A stretch of DNA of 47,051 nucleotides from positions 1 to 47,051 of IMG/VR virus record IMGVR_UViG_3300005527_000008. One strand, given 5' to 3'. The translations under genes and the position numbers were made by a program. The DNA is from a virus. Below are positions 21,486-29,969 of the stretch, one piece after another. How positions within the stretch are numbered: the first letter of the stretch is position 1; each line of letters opens with the position of its first letter. The notes below the pieces were generated by a model. The model worked only from the letters and a program-made list of their open reading frames with translations. It did no database searches and was not told the DNA's origin.

Positions 21486-22616
21486 ATGGCAGTTAATTAT
21501 ATCCCAAACCCATCACAAGGGTCACAGTTTTCAGACGGTGTCCGTGTAGGACCAGGGTTCCAAGCGCAATATACAACTGGCATCGGGGGTACTCCTCCCG
21601 TCCTTTTAGAGACAGCCTCTCTGAATAAAGCCCCAGGTACACAACTCGCGTCATGGGCAGTCTATGACATCGCCCCAGCTGCTTCTGCTGTCAATAACTT
21701 ATCACTAGCGGCCACAACCGTAGGTGCTGGCTATCTGACATTAGCTCCAGCTGCAGGCGTCACAAGAGTATCTAAGTTCGGCCTTACTAACGTTTTGGAA
21801 CTAGACGTTCCTCGCGCTGTGTCTTTGACTCAAGCGGCGGCCGGTAACGTTGGTCAACTAACTGTAACAGGTTATGACCAATACGGCATTCGCATGCAAG
21901 AGTTAATCACGAGCATTGTGGATGAGACGGTAGACGGCGTGAAAGCATTTAAGTGGATTACAGCCCTTTATTTCTCAGCGGCATCCGGTACAAACATCTC
22001 TGTAGGAACAGCGAACGTGTTCGGTCTGCCTTGGAGGGTTGATAACTCCAATTACATTAATTATGCATTTGAAGGAATCCCAGAGGTACCTTTCGACACA
22101 ATTACAGGGAATGCAACATTTGTTGATGCAGCAACCCCACAAGTTATAACGGGCATCCCGTACATGGACGCGGATACAGCTATTATTTGGTCAGTCATTA
22201 CGCCTAACGGGCCAGATGAAGTAACAATTACTCGTCAAAATGGTGTAGGTTTTACATTCACGACAATCGATGGTGACACGTCAGTAGTTTCATGGGCGGT
22301 TTTCCCTAGCCCAGCTGCAATCGAAGGACAAGGCTCAGTAGTCTTCACCCCTGCTTATAACGTAGTGGGAGCAGATCCTTTCCCACCTTCCGCTTCCACC
22401 TTAACGACTCCTGACGTTAGAGGGACATTAGCAGTCCAAAGTATAGACCCCGATGGGATCTTAAGATTAAGTGCCTTCGCTTACGTTTTGGGTTCCAACC
22501 CACTACCAGACACAACAATTCGTAATCTGGATATGTATAGTAACGCCTCTATTCCTAATGAGCTTACCCTAAATGGTTATGCCCAGTTCTGGAGTAGCGT
22601 TAACTCGGGAAGCTAA
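21486..22616 (+). CDS. Virion structural protein with two beta modules, 376 aa
   Basis: All-beta, Ala/Thr/Gly-rich. Residues about 105-185 (PRAVSLTQAAAGNVGQLTVTG, QELITSIVDE, ISVGTANVFGLP) match a domain also present in the next protein (ARTVSITSANDL, FTIRGF, FSVGTGTSG). Residues about 208-277 (GNATFV, DADTAIIWSVITP, GVGFTFTTIDGD, WAVFP) are another copy of the beta-sandwich module of the decoration-type protein and fibres. Position directly after the capsid gene suggests a head surface or vertex component. Function not known. Confidence 0.7.
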   Translation: MAVNYIPNPSQGSQFSDGVRVGPGFQAQYTTGIGGTPPVLLETASLNKAPGTQLASWAVYDIAPAASAVNNLSLAATTVGAGYLTLAPAAGVTRVSKFGLTNVLELDVPRAVSLTQAAAGNVGQLTVTGYDQYGIRMQELITSIVDETVDGVKAFKWITALYFSAASGTNISVGTANVFGLPWRVDNSNYINYAFEGIPEVPFDTITGNATFVDAATPQVITGIPYMDADTAIIWSVITPNGPDEVTITRQNGVGFTFTTIDGDTSVVSWAVFPSPAAIEGQGSVVFTPAYNVVGADPFPPSASTLTTPDVRGTLAVQSIDPDGILRLSAFAYVLGSNPLPDTTIRNLDMYSNASIPNELTLNGYAQFWSSVNSGS

Positions 22617-22619
22617 TAT

Positions 22620-23285
22620 ATGGCAAGGTTAATCACTCAAGTATGGCCTGCTGCCTCGGTTGATGAATATGCCGCGCTTCAAGATGTCCTGGCTGGTGCT
22701 AGCGTTAAGCTAAAAGGCACCAACAGGGGTCTGTTGCCTGGCATTGATTACGGGGCAAGGACAGTTAGTATAACGAGTGCTAACGACTTAAGTGCTGTTA
22801 ACTTTACAATACGTGGCTTTTTATTCAATATTCCCGTGGAAGAAATAATAGCAGGGCCAAACAACAACACTGTTTATACGACGGGTGCCAATTCACAATT
22901 TACATCCATCACAGCGATTACAGTCGATGCGGATGCAAATGAGTTTTCAGTGGGAACGGGGACGTCAGGAGTTTTGAATCCTATGACTCTAAATCCCCAT
23001 GTAAGTAGTTTTGGTGTCTCTATAGATGTTATTGTGGATAATAATATTGAATATTCACTCTTGCAATCTTTGGAAAAAGTGAACCTCATTACTCCCGAAG
23101 GGAACCGACTTAACCAAGAGAGTGTCACGGAGAGTTCGTTCCCGATCCCAGGGGCACTCGTTCCATCAACAGCACGTCAATATGCAGAAATTTTCGGCCC
23201 CGTGCAGACAATCTTATGTCTAATAAATGAGAATACGACTGACGGTGACCTTAAGATTCATATCCTCCAACAGGGGATTGCATAA
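22620..23285 (+). CDS. Virion structural protein, 221 aa
   Basis: All-beta, sharing the VSITS...TIRG...VGTG domain (about residues 40-120) with the preceding protein, so the two likely arose by duplication. The C-terminal part (PGALVPSTARQYAEIFGPVQTILCLI) is separate. Its stop overlaps the next start (TAATG). A head or head-tail interface protein is likely by location. Confidence 0.7.
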   Translation: MARLITQVWPAASVDEYAALQDVLAGASVKLKGTNRGLLPGIDYGARTVSITSANDLSAVNFTIRGFLFNIPVEEIIAGPNNNTVYTTGANSQFTSITAITVDADANEFSVGTGTSGVLNPMTLNPHVSSFGVSIDVIVDNNIEYSLLQSLEKVNLITPEGNRLNQESVTESSFPIPGALVPSTARQYAEIFGPVQTILCLINENTTDGDLKIHILQQGIA

Positions 23286-23566
23286 TGCACAATAGAGACG
23301 ATCATGACCACATCATGCAAGACTTTCGCTACAGCCATACACCAGGTTTGTGTCTTCCCCAACACAAAGCAAGTGGCGGTGGAATGTGGATTCAGGATGC
23401 TATCAAGAATCCTGGAGCTCTTCACAAGTCATTAGGCGTTCCTAAGGCTAGTAAGATACCTCAAGCGAAGCTTGCAAAAACATCTCACAGCAAAAACCCA
23501 CTTTTAAAAAAAAGAGCAACACTTGCGATAACACTTAAGAAGTTCGGCAAGAACCGAGGGGGATAA
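23285..23566 (+). CDS. Small basic protein, 93 aa
   Basis: His-rich start (MHNRDDHDHIMQD), then a Lys/Ala-rich basic C-terminal half (LKKRATLAITLKKFGKNRGG). Start overlaps the upstream stop and its own stop is one base before the next ATG. Similar small basic proteins sit between capsid and adaptor genes in other short-tailed phages; no function is known. Confidence 0.7.
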   Translation: MHNRDDHDHIMQDFRYSHTPGLCLPQHKASGGGMWIQDAIKNPGALHKSLGVPKASKIPQAKLAKTSHSKNPLLKKRATLAITLKKFGKNRGG

Positions 23567-23567
23567 T

Positions 23568-24617
23568 ATGGCCACAAGTGGATCATATGACTTCGGGGAC
23601 ATCCAAGCAGACGATATTATCAGGGAAGCTTATGAGCGGTGCGGCATTGTTTCGGACCTTCTAGACGGGCTTAAAATTCAATCAGCTCTTAGCTCACTCA
23701 ACTTCATGCTCACTCAATGGGTTAATCGTGGACTAAACCTCTGGACAATCGAAAAAGATATGATCCAGATCAATGCAGGGCAGTCTACATATTCTCTTCC
23801 GCCGGCTACAGTTGACATCCTAGAACTTACAGCAGCCCAGATAACGCGTCTCAATGCGTCGGGGACAGCTACTTCAAGTACGGGCACAGCTAACAACGCT
23901 TTCGATGGGAACCCCGCTACAGCGTGCACACAGACAGCCGCTGATGGGTGGATAGAATGGAATTATGGACCTACAGACTTTCAGAATATTCAGTATGTCG
24001 GCATTCAATCAAATGAAACGACACGTTACACAATATCTATAGAATATTCCTATGACGGCATTATCTTTATAGATGCATATCCAAATCCAGATAATGTCTT
24101 ATATCCATTAGGTCAGCAGATATGGTATGTCCTTCCTGCCCCTGTAAATGCCCCTATATGGCGCATAAAAGAGACCAATGGTGGCACATTAAACATACAA
24201 GAAGTTTATTTCTGTATTCCTAATGTATCGCGTCTCATGACCCGCATATCACGAGAAGAATACATAGCCATTGCAAATAAGAGTCGGCAAGCGACAGCAA
24301 GTAGTTATTACATAGATAGGACAAAGAACCCCGTCCTTAACCTATGGCCAACTCCCGATACCACATACCCATACATGATCTACAACAGAGCACGTCAGGT
24401 TCAAGACATAGGGACGCTCCTAAACAACGTTGATGCCCCTCAAAGGTTCTATGAGGCTATTGTTGCAGGGTTAGCCTCTCGCTTAGCAGTAAAATTCGCA
24501 ATGGATAGATACCCGATTCTAGCTGATTTAGCAGAGAAGAGTTATATGCAGGCGGCTCAGCAGGACGTAGAAAAAGTGCCTATGAGAATCCAGCCTAATT
24601 ACATAAGCTATACTTAA
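23568..24617 (+). CDS. Head-tail adaptor (P22 gp4-like) with inserted F5/8 type C (discoidin-like) domain, 349 aa
   Basis: The N-terminal half (ADDIIREAYERCGI, SALSSLNFMLTQWVNRGLNLWTIEK, YSLPPATVDILE) and C-terminal half (SRLMTRISREEYIAI, SSYYIDR, LNLWPTPDTTYPYMIYNRARQVQDIG, ASRLAVKFA) are the known short-tail adaptor that sits below the portal. Between them, residues about 88-217 do not belong to that fold. They carry NNAFDGNPATACTQ, GWIEWNYG, YVGIQSN, TISIEYSYDGIIF and WRIKETNGGTLNIQEVYF, the signatures of F5/8C galactose-binding-like domains. The insertion falls in the adaptor's surface loop, so virions may display a glycan-binding collar. Confidence 0.85.
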   Translation: MATSGSYDFGDIQADDIIREAYERCGIVSDLLDGLKIQSALSSLNFMLTQWVNRGLNLWTIEKDMIQINAGQSTYSLPPATVDILELTAAQITRLNASGTATSSTGTANNAFDGNPATACTQTAADGWIEWNYGPTDFQNIQYVGIQSNETTRYTISIEYSYDGIIFIDAYPNPDNVLYPLGQQIWYVLPAPVNAPIWRIKETNGGTLNIQEVYFCIPNVSRLMTRISREEYIAIANKSRQATASSYYIDRTKNPVLNLWPTPDTTYPYMIYNRARQVQDIGTLLNNVDAPQRFYEAIVAGLASRLAVKFAMDRYPILADLAEKSYMQAAQQDVEKVPMRIQPNYISYT

Positions 24618-24656
24618 CTATATATTACTTTTATTGTAAAAATATCATATACTTAA
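24609..24656 (+). promoter_or_regulatory. Two TATACTTAA motifs (possible late promoter)
   Basis: TATACTTAA at 24609-24617 (overlapping the adaptor stop codon) and at 24648-24656, 30-70 bp before the next gene. TTACTT stands 17 bp before the second copy, a weak -35. The motif matches those before the portal, chaperonin and capsid operons. Confidence 0.45.
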
Positions 24657-24685
24657 TCTATGTATTGTAGTGGATTAAAGTATAG

Positions 24686-24958
24686 ATGCTCCGTCATAAA
24701 GGCAAATACACAAAGATTGATAGAAACAACCCCCTCGCCGTCGCTCGTTGCGACTATAGCGGATTGCTCTGTCGTCATGCCGATTTGATAAAGCAAATGG
24801 AATACAAAGGGACAGCACTCGTATGGACAGGGTTTTGGGTCAATAAAGTATTCGCAGACAAGCCAAACCCTCAAAATCTAGTCCCAGTCCTATTGCCAGA
24901 TCCATACCCAATCTACAGCCCGCGGCCCGATGACTCTAAAAATCCACCAAATTCATAA
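24686..24958 (+). CDS. Conserved small phage protein with CDYSGxL motif, 90 aa
   Basis: The pattern KGKYTKIDRNNPLAVARCDYSGLLC, KQMEYKGTALVWTGFWV and ADKPNPQ is one I recall as a recurrent short protein next to adaptor and fibre genes of short-tailed phages. The two cysteines and His (CDYSGLLCRH) could form part of a metal site. Function unknown. The Pro-rich tail is probably disordered. Confidence 0.75.
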   Translation: MLRHKGKYTKIDRNNPLAVARCDYSGLLCRHADLIKQMEYKGTALVWTGFWVNKVFADKPNPQNLVPVLLPDPYPIYSPRPDDSKNPPNS

Positions 24959-24970
24959 GGAATTAAAAGA

Positions 24971-25777
24971 ATGGCTCTTCCTGAAACCTCAGCATACGTC
25001 GTATCTCAAAGAAGCAATGATGACCCCGTAAACTCCCGCGTCATACAAGGGCAACGAGGCATTGTTATTTCAGACAGCGGCCCAGGTGGATCTATTCTAG
25101 TAGAGCCGACCCAAATGATCGGATCTATCGAAGATATTCTAACCGTAGGGTTCCTCATTAGAGAAGAAGGGGATGTGGCCGATACACGCATTTTAACAAC
25201 TGACGGCTCTATCAATATCACCAATGCTGACGGTGCGAACGGAAATCCAATCCTATCGGTTGCCGCTGGCGGGACAGTGCAGAAAGTGAATGTAGCCGTT
25301 AACGGGACCACTATCGGCAATAGATCGACTTTAAATTTTATCCCCAATGGTGGAATTGGAATCACTGCAACTGATAATGGCGGATCGAATTCAATTGATA
25401 TCGCTCTGTCAGCCTCAGGTGGTGGTGGCGGCGGTAGCGGAACAGTCACCTCTGTAGGCATTACAAATCTCGGCGGCGGTTTAACAATCACGAACTCTCC
25501 CATTACAACAAGTGGGGACATCAACATTGAGATAGATAACCCGGGCGGTGGGGCCCCCTCCGATGCTGAATACATTATTGGAACAGCAGATGCAGGACTA
25601 CCCAATGCTCAAGCTCTAGGGCCCCTATCTACTATTGAATACTCGGGCAGCATACTCATTAACAACACGAATGGCACAACAGGGACACTTGGATATGTCC
25701 CATTTGTAGATGGGTCTTCGGACAAACCATTCATTTTGGGCAACAATATTATGCTCCCATACTTCACACCAGCTTAA
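24971..25777 (+). CDS. Tail fibre-type protein, 268 aa
   Basis: Glycine/threonine/isoleucine-rich beta-structure. A folded N-terminal region (MALPETSAYVVSQRSNDDPVN, GQRGIVISDSGPGGS) may attach it to the tail; then fibre-like repeats follow (ILTTDGSINITNADG, GGIGITATDNGGSNSIDIALS). After a GGGGGGSG hinge comes TVTSVGITNLGGGLTITNSPITTSG, a common tail-fibre motif. First of three consecutive fibre genes. Trimeric assembly inferred. Confidence 0.75.
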   Translation: MALPETSAYVVSQRSNDDPVNSRVIQGQRGIVISDSGPGGSILVEPTQMIGSIEDILTVGFLIREEGDVADTRILTTDGSINITNADGANGNPILSVAAGGTVQKVNVAVNGTTIGNRSTLNFIPNGGIGITATDNGGSNSIDIALSASGGGGGGSGTVTSVGITNLGGGLTITNSPITTSGDINIEIDNPGGGAPSDAEYIIGTADAGLPNAQALGPLSTIEYSGSILINNTNGTTGTLGYVPFVDGSSDKPFILGNNIMLPYFTPA

Positions 25778-25788
25778 GGATAAAAATC

Positions 25789-26829
25789 ATGGCACCTGCA
25801 CCAAATTTTGCTATCGGCAATAATATTCTTACCGCGAGTCCGGGACCTTTAGGATCCATAGGGATAGGATTTAATATTATGACATCCCTGGCAACCGGGG
25901 TCGAAAATATCGGGATTGGGATAAACTCACTCACAACGAACGAATATGGCTCTTATAATATTGCGATTGGGAATGGAGTCCTTAATAGCAACACAACAGG
26001 CGCTGCCAACACAGCGGTTGGAAATTCAGCCCTTAACTCGAACTCCACTGGGGCAGAGAATACCGCGATTGGGTATAGTTCGCTTTCATCCAGCGGCAGT
26101 GGGTATAAAAATGTAGCGATCGGCTATAATTCTCTAAAATTTGCTTACACCACTATAGAATGTACGGCGGTAGGTGCCGACTCATTAATACAAATGGAGG
26201 GAGAGGGGAATACGGCTATTGGGTCGTTTAGTGGTTCCGGCACACAGTCTAACTACTGTACATTTTTGGGGGCATCTACTCTCGCTTCTTCTGGAGTTGA
26301 AAACTCTGTTGCTATCGGACACTCCTGCATAGTAACGACGAATAACTCAGTTGTTCTGGGTAATAGCGGCTCTCAAAGTTCTTTCGTCGGGATAGGGACA
26401 TCCTCTCCAGAATACGCCCTCCATATTGGCTCAGATAGTGGCCTAGATCCTGAAATCTTCATGAACCCAACTGGTGGCACTACGCCACCGCCTGGGACAG
26501 GGATTGTATTAAGTGCTTTTGAAAATTCATTGAATGTGTCTAGCCCATCGGCAGGGCGCTCAGGAAGGGCTGTAACAGCTAGAACCGGGGGGGCAGATGA
26601 CACCTGTGGCAGGGCCACCCTTAACGGAACCGTTAACGTTGTCATCAGCACAACAGCCGTTAGAACAGATTCTATAATCTTATTAACCCCGATCCTTACA
26701 GGGACGCTGGGCGGCATAATAATCGTCGACAGCATTAATGACGGTGTTTCATTCAGCGTTCATAGCAGTCAAGTCGCAGATGACACAGATTTCTTCTGGC
26801 TGATCGTTAATCCGACACAATTAATATAA
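25789..26829 (+). CDS. YadA-head-like fibre protein, short version, 346 aa
   Basis: The first 170 residues are left-handed beta-roll repeats of the trimeric autotransporter head kind (IGIGFNIMTSL, NIGIGINSL, NTAVGNSALNSNSTGAENTAIG). A neck-like SSFVGIGTSSPEYALHIGS follows, then a linker and a C-terminal beta-sandwich module (about 273-342: CGRATLNGTVNVVI, TDSIILL, GVSFSVHSSQVADD). The next gene has the same order but far more repeats, so the two are tandem paralogs. The C-terminal module is shared with capsid-region proteins. Receptor binding inferred. Confidence 0.85.
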   Translation: MAPAPNFAIGNNILTASPGPLGSIGIGFNIMTSLATGVENIGIGINSLTTNEYGSYNIAIGNGVLNSNTTGAANTAVGNSALNSNSTGAENTAIGYSSLSSSGSGYKNVAIGYNSLKFAYTTIECTAVGADSLIQMEGEGNTAIGSFSGSGTQSNYCTFLGASTLASSGVENSVAIGHSCIVTTNNSVVLGNSGSQSSFVGIGTSSPEYALHIGSDSGLDPEIFMNPTGGTTPPPGTGIVLSAFENSLNVSSPSAGRSGRAVTARTGGADDTCGRATLNGTVNVVISTTAVRTDSIILLTPILTGTLGGIIIVDSINDGVSFSVHSSQVADDTDFFWLIVNPTQLI

Positions 26830-26845
26830 TAAAAGGAAAAAGATA

Positions 26846-29275
26846 ATGAACCCAGCTGATTTTGCCATCGGATATAACTGCCTCTTAAACTCAACGGGTT
26901 TGAACTCAAATGTAGCCATCGGATTCGACATAATGACCTCAGTAGCGCCTGGGGCATCTAATGTAGCAGTAGGAAGAAGCATCCTTCTCGAAAACGAGGG
27001 GAGCGGAAACGTAGCCCTAGGGATTGAGGTATTGAACTCAAATACTACTGGCGCCGATAATATCGGCATAGGGAACATAGCACTATTCTCAAATATCTCC
27101 GGCAGCCGAAACGTAGCAATTGGCGCTCAAAGTTCCGTAGCAAGCATATCAAACAGTGATAATGTGGGGGTGGGCACTGGCTCACTTCTTAACATGAGGG
27201 GAGACCAAAATATAGGAGTTGGCACGAGTGCATTGCACGGGTCAGCGGTACAGGAGGATAACACAGGGTCGAATAACGTGGCTGTAGGGCATGAAGCTCT
27301 ACTTAGCAACGCCGCAGGAAGTTCCAATATTGGCATAGGGGACATAGCACTATTCTCAAATATCTCCGGCAACCGAAACGTAGCAATTGGCGTTCAAAGT
27401 TCCGTAGCAAGCATATCAAACAGTGATAATGTGGGGGTGGGCGGTGAATCACTTCTTAACATGAGGGGAGACCAAAATATAGGAGTTGGCACGCGTGCAT
27501 TGCGCGGGTCAGCGGTACAGGAGGATAACACAGGGTCGAATAACGTGGCTGTAGGGCATGAAGCTCTACTTAGCAACGCCGCAGGAAGTTCCAACATAGC
27601 GGTCGGGCCTTCATCTCTACTTAACAACACAACGGGCGATTTCAACGTAGCGGTCGGGTCTTCATCTCTAAATAGCAACACGATAGGCAGTAATAACGTA
27701 GCGGTTGGGAGACAGTCTCTACAGTACAATACAGAGGGCAATGCCAACATAGCGGTTGGGACACAATCTCTACAGAGCAACACGACGGGCAGCTCCAACA
27801 TAGCGGTTGGGTTTGTATCTCTATTTAGCAACACGACGGGCAGCTCCAACATAGCGGTTGGGTCTTCATCTCTTACTAGCAACACGACGGGCAGTACCAA
27901 CTTAGCGGTCGGGCCTTCATCTCTATTTAACAACACGACGGGCAATTCCAACGTAGCGGTTGGAGGTTCATCTCTATTTAGCAACACGACGGGCGATTTC
28001 AATTCAGCTTTTGGGCCTTCATCTCTTACTAGCAACACGATAGGCAGTAATAACGTAGCGGTTGGAACTTTATCTCTATTTAGCAACACGATAGGCAGTA
28101 ATAACATAGCGGTTGGGAGACAGTCTCTACAGTACAATACAGAGGGCAGCTCCAACGTAGCGGTTGGAGGTTCATCTCTAAATAGCAACACAACGGGCGA
28201 TTCCAACATAGCGGTTGGAAATTCATCTCTAAGTAGCAACACAACAGGCACTGCCAACATAGCGGTCGGGCCTTCATCTCTAAATAGCAATACAGAGGGC
28301 GGTTTCAACATAGCGGTTGGAAATTCATCTCTATTTAGCAACACAACGGGCAGTATCAACATAGCGGTCGGGCCTTCATCTCTACTTAACAACACAACGG
28401 GCGATTTCAACTTAGCGGTCGGGCCTTCATCTCTAAGTAGCAACACGACGGGCGGTAATAACATAGCGGTTGGGTCTTCATCTCTTACTAGCAACACGAC
28501 GGGAACGGATAATGTGGCTTTGGGGCTGAATAGTTTAAACGGGAATGTTACCGCGAACGAAAGCGTGGCGATCGGTAATAATGCCCTACTAGCATCAGAT
28601 ACAATGAATAATACCGCAGTGGGCACGCGCGCCTTAAACACTCTTACGAGTGGTAGTAGTAACGTCGCTTTGGGGTGGGAGGCTGGTGCAACGGCAACAA
28701 ACCTCCAGGGCTGCACATTATTGGGCCCTCAAACCTCTGCTACTAACGGTATAAACAATTCCGTTGCCATTGGGGCCAGCGCTTTTGTAAATACCTCTAA
28801 TTCTATTTCTTTAGGGGTAGGGTCGGCGGGAGTGAGCAGCTTTGTCGGGATAGGTAACCCATCTCCTGCTTATGCCTTGGATATAGGGACATTTAACTCT
28901 CTTCCTCCTGAAATCAAGTTGCAAAATGACGCTACCACGCCTGCAGCACCTGTATCAGGAACAATAATAAGAACTGTAAGCAACGCTCTCCGTGTAGAAA
29001 GCGGTTCTCTTTCTAGAACCGGTATAGTCGTTACAGCGAATAACACTGGAGCAGCTCAAACCTGTGGTAGGGCTACTCTTGCTTCTGGGAATGTCACAGT
29101 CGCATCAACAGCTGTCACGGCTAACTCTATAATCGTAGCTACAAAACACTTCCCATCGAGTGACAATGATGGTGTTTTAAGGATCAGTGCTATCGTCCCC
29201 GGCGTCTCGTTTACGCTTACTTCTCACAAAGGAGGAGACACGTCTACAGTCAGCTGGATAATGGTGAACCCATAA
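26846..29275 (+). CDS. Long YadA-head-like repeat fibre, 809 aa
   Basis: Dominated by beta-roll repeats. An N-terminal set of varied units is partly duplicated (89-residue block twice, about residues 73-250). Eighteen 17-residue units follow (about 249-554) with consensus xNIAVGxSSLxSNTTGx, then less regular units, an ALDIG neck (about residue 677) and the C-terminal beta-sandwich module (about 740-809: CGRATLASGNVTV, TANSIIVAT, GVSFTLTSHKGGD). The fold would be a long, stiff trimeric adhesin. The regular repeats also leave the reverse strand free of stops, which creates a false 440-codon ORF. Expected role: host receptor binding. Confidence 0.88.
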   Translation: MNPADFAIGYNCLLNSTGLNSNVAIGFDIMTSVAPGASNVAVGRSILLENEGSGNVALGIEVLNSNTTGADNIGIGNIALFSNISGSRNVAIGAQSSVASISNSDNVGVGTGSLLNMRGDQNIGVGTSALHGSAVQEDNTGSNNVAVGHEALLSNAAGSSNIGIGDIALFSNISGNRNVAIGVQSSVASISNSDNVGVGGESLLNMRGDQNIGVGTRALRGSAVQEDNTGSNNVAVGHEALLSNAAGSSNIAVGPSSLLNNTTGDFNVAVGSSSLNSNTIGSNNVAVGRQSLQYNTEGNANIAVGTQSLQSNTTGSSNIAVGFVSLFSNTTGSSNIAVGSSSLTSNTTGSTNLAVGPSSLFNNTTGNSNVAVGGSSLFSNTTGDFNSAFGPSSLTSNTIGSNNVAVGTLSLFSNTIGSNNIAVGRQSLQYNTEGSSNVAVGGSSLNSNTTGDSNIAVGNSSLSSNTTGTANIAVGPSSLNSNTEGGFNIAVGNSSLFSNTTGSINIAVGPSSLLNNTTGDFNLAVGPSSLSSNTTGGNNIAVGSSSLTSNTTGTDNVALGLNSLNGNVTANESVAIGNNALLASDTMNNTAVGTRALNTLTSGSSNVALGWEAGATATNLQGCTLLGPQTSATNGINNSVAIGASAFVNTSNSISLGVGSAGVSSFVGIGNPSPAYALDIGTFNSLPPEIKLQNDATTPAAPVSGTIIRTVSNALRVESGSLSRTGIVVTANNTGAAQTCGRATLASGNVTVASTAVTANSIIVATKHFPSSDNDGVLRISAIVPGVSFTLTSHKGGDTSTVSWIMVNP
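27061..27594. repeat. 267-bp near-identical tandem duplication inside the fibre gene
   Basis: 27061-27327 and 27328-27594 differ at only a handful of bases and keep frame (89 codons). The low divergence suggests a recent duplication or gene conversion. Confidence 0.85.
27590..28507. repeat. Eighteen tandem 51-bp units inside the fibre gene
   Basis: Each unit encodes 17 residues with AAC(ATA/GTA)GCGGT(T/C)GG and AGCAACACGACGGGC nearly invariant at the DNA level. Variation is concentrated in the codons after the AVG glycine and before the Asn-Thr-Thr turn. The array can expand or contract in frame. Confidence 0.9.
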
Positions 29276-29961
29276 TGGCATTAGAGAAAAACAAAACAGG
29301 CAGTTATACCCAAGTAGGACCAGGAACTGAGCTATTTACTATAGATCTTGGCGTCGATGTAGTCGCAGTTATCAAGTACTTCTATTTCTCGATCGACGCA
29401 GGTCTAAACACGGCTATTGTCCGTATCACTGCCGATGCTATCCCTACGTTAGGTGGGGCAGGAAGATTCTATGCCTCAAATGGGAATGTCTCTTCTGCTG
29501 TCGTTGTGGATAATGATAGACAGGTTATCATTAGCGTAGATGCTGCAGACGCCCATGCACGGTACATAAATGTTTCTCTCCTGCAACCTGCTGGACAAGT
29601 ATTCTCATATGCGATGAGCTATATAGAGATTCCACAAGTAGTACCGTCACCTTCTGCTAGTTTTTCAAACGATATCACTCAGTTCCAGAACGTACAGAAT
29701 GCGCAGATATTCATTGCCCCTGCCAACGTTGCGACACTCATAAAGTCTATATATGTAACGAGAACGACCGGGACCCCAGTGGCTCATAAACTTTTTCTTA
29801 ATACAGAACAATATTCTGATTTTGAGACACCAATAGCATCAGGGACAGTAGGATTTAATATGCCTATATATCTATCCCCTGGAGATGGTCTTTTTATAGC
29901 GACAGATGTTTTAAATGCCTCGGATAACATTGTGTACGTCTCTTACACGACGAATACGTAA
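29275..29961 (+). CDS. Virion structural protein, 228 aa (tail/fibre-associated)
   Basis: All-beta, no known motif: TELFTIDLGVDVVAVIKYFYFSIDA, then two similar halves (each with an IFIAPANVATLIKSIYV- or FTIDLGVDVVAVIKYFY-type strand set). This suggests an internal duplication of a roughly 110-residue domain. The start overlaps the fibre stop (TAATG), so the two are translated together. Probably a fibre attachment or chaperone-like partner; not shown. Confidence 0.7.
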   Translation: MALEKNKTGSYTQVGPGTELFTIDLGVDVVAVIKYFYFSIDAGLNTAIVRITADAIPTLGGAGRFYASNGNVSSAVVVDNDRQVIISVDAADAHARYINVSLLQPAGQVFSYAMSYIEIPQVVPSPSASFSNDITQFQNVQNAQIFIAPANVATLIKSIYVTRTTGTPVAHKLFLNTEQYSDFETPIASGTVGFNMPIYLSPGDGLFIATDVLNASDNIVYVSYTTNT

Positions 29962-29969
29962 GGAGATGT

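Noticed and set aside
27394-28716. 440-codon open frame on the minus strand inside the fibre gene
   Set aside because: It is the reverse complement of the 51-bp repeats, which happen to lack stops in that frame; it consists of repeated leucine/arginine patterns, has no independent signal, and the plus-strand product is a clear YadA-like fibre.
26846-29275. Diversity-generating retroelement acting on the fibre
   Set aside because: No reverse transcriptase gene, template repeat or adenine-biased variable region is visible; variation follows the tandem repeats instead.
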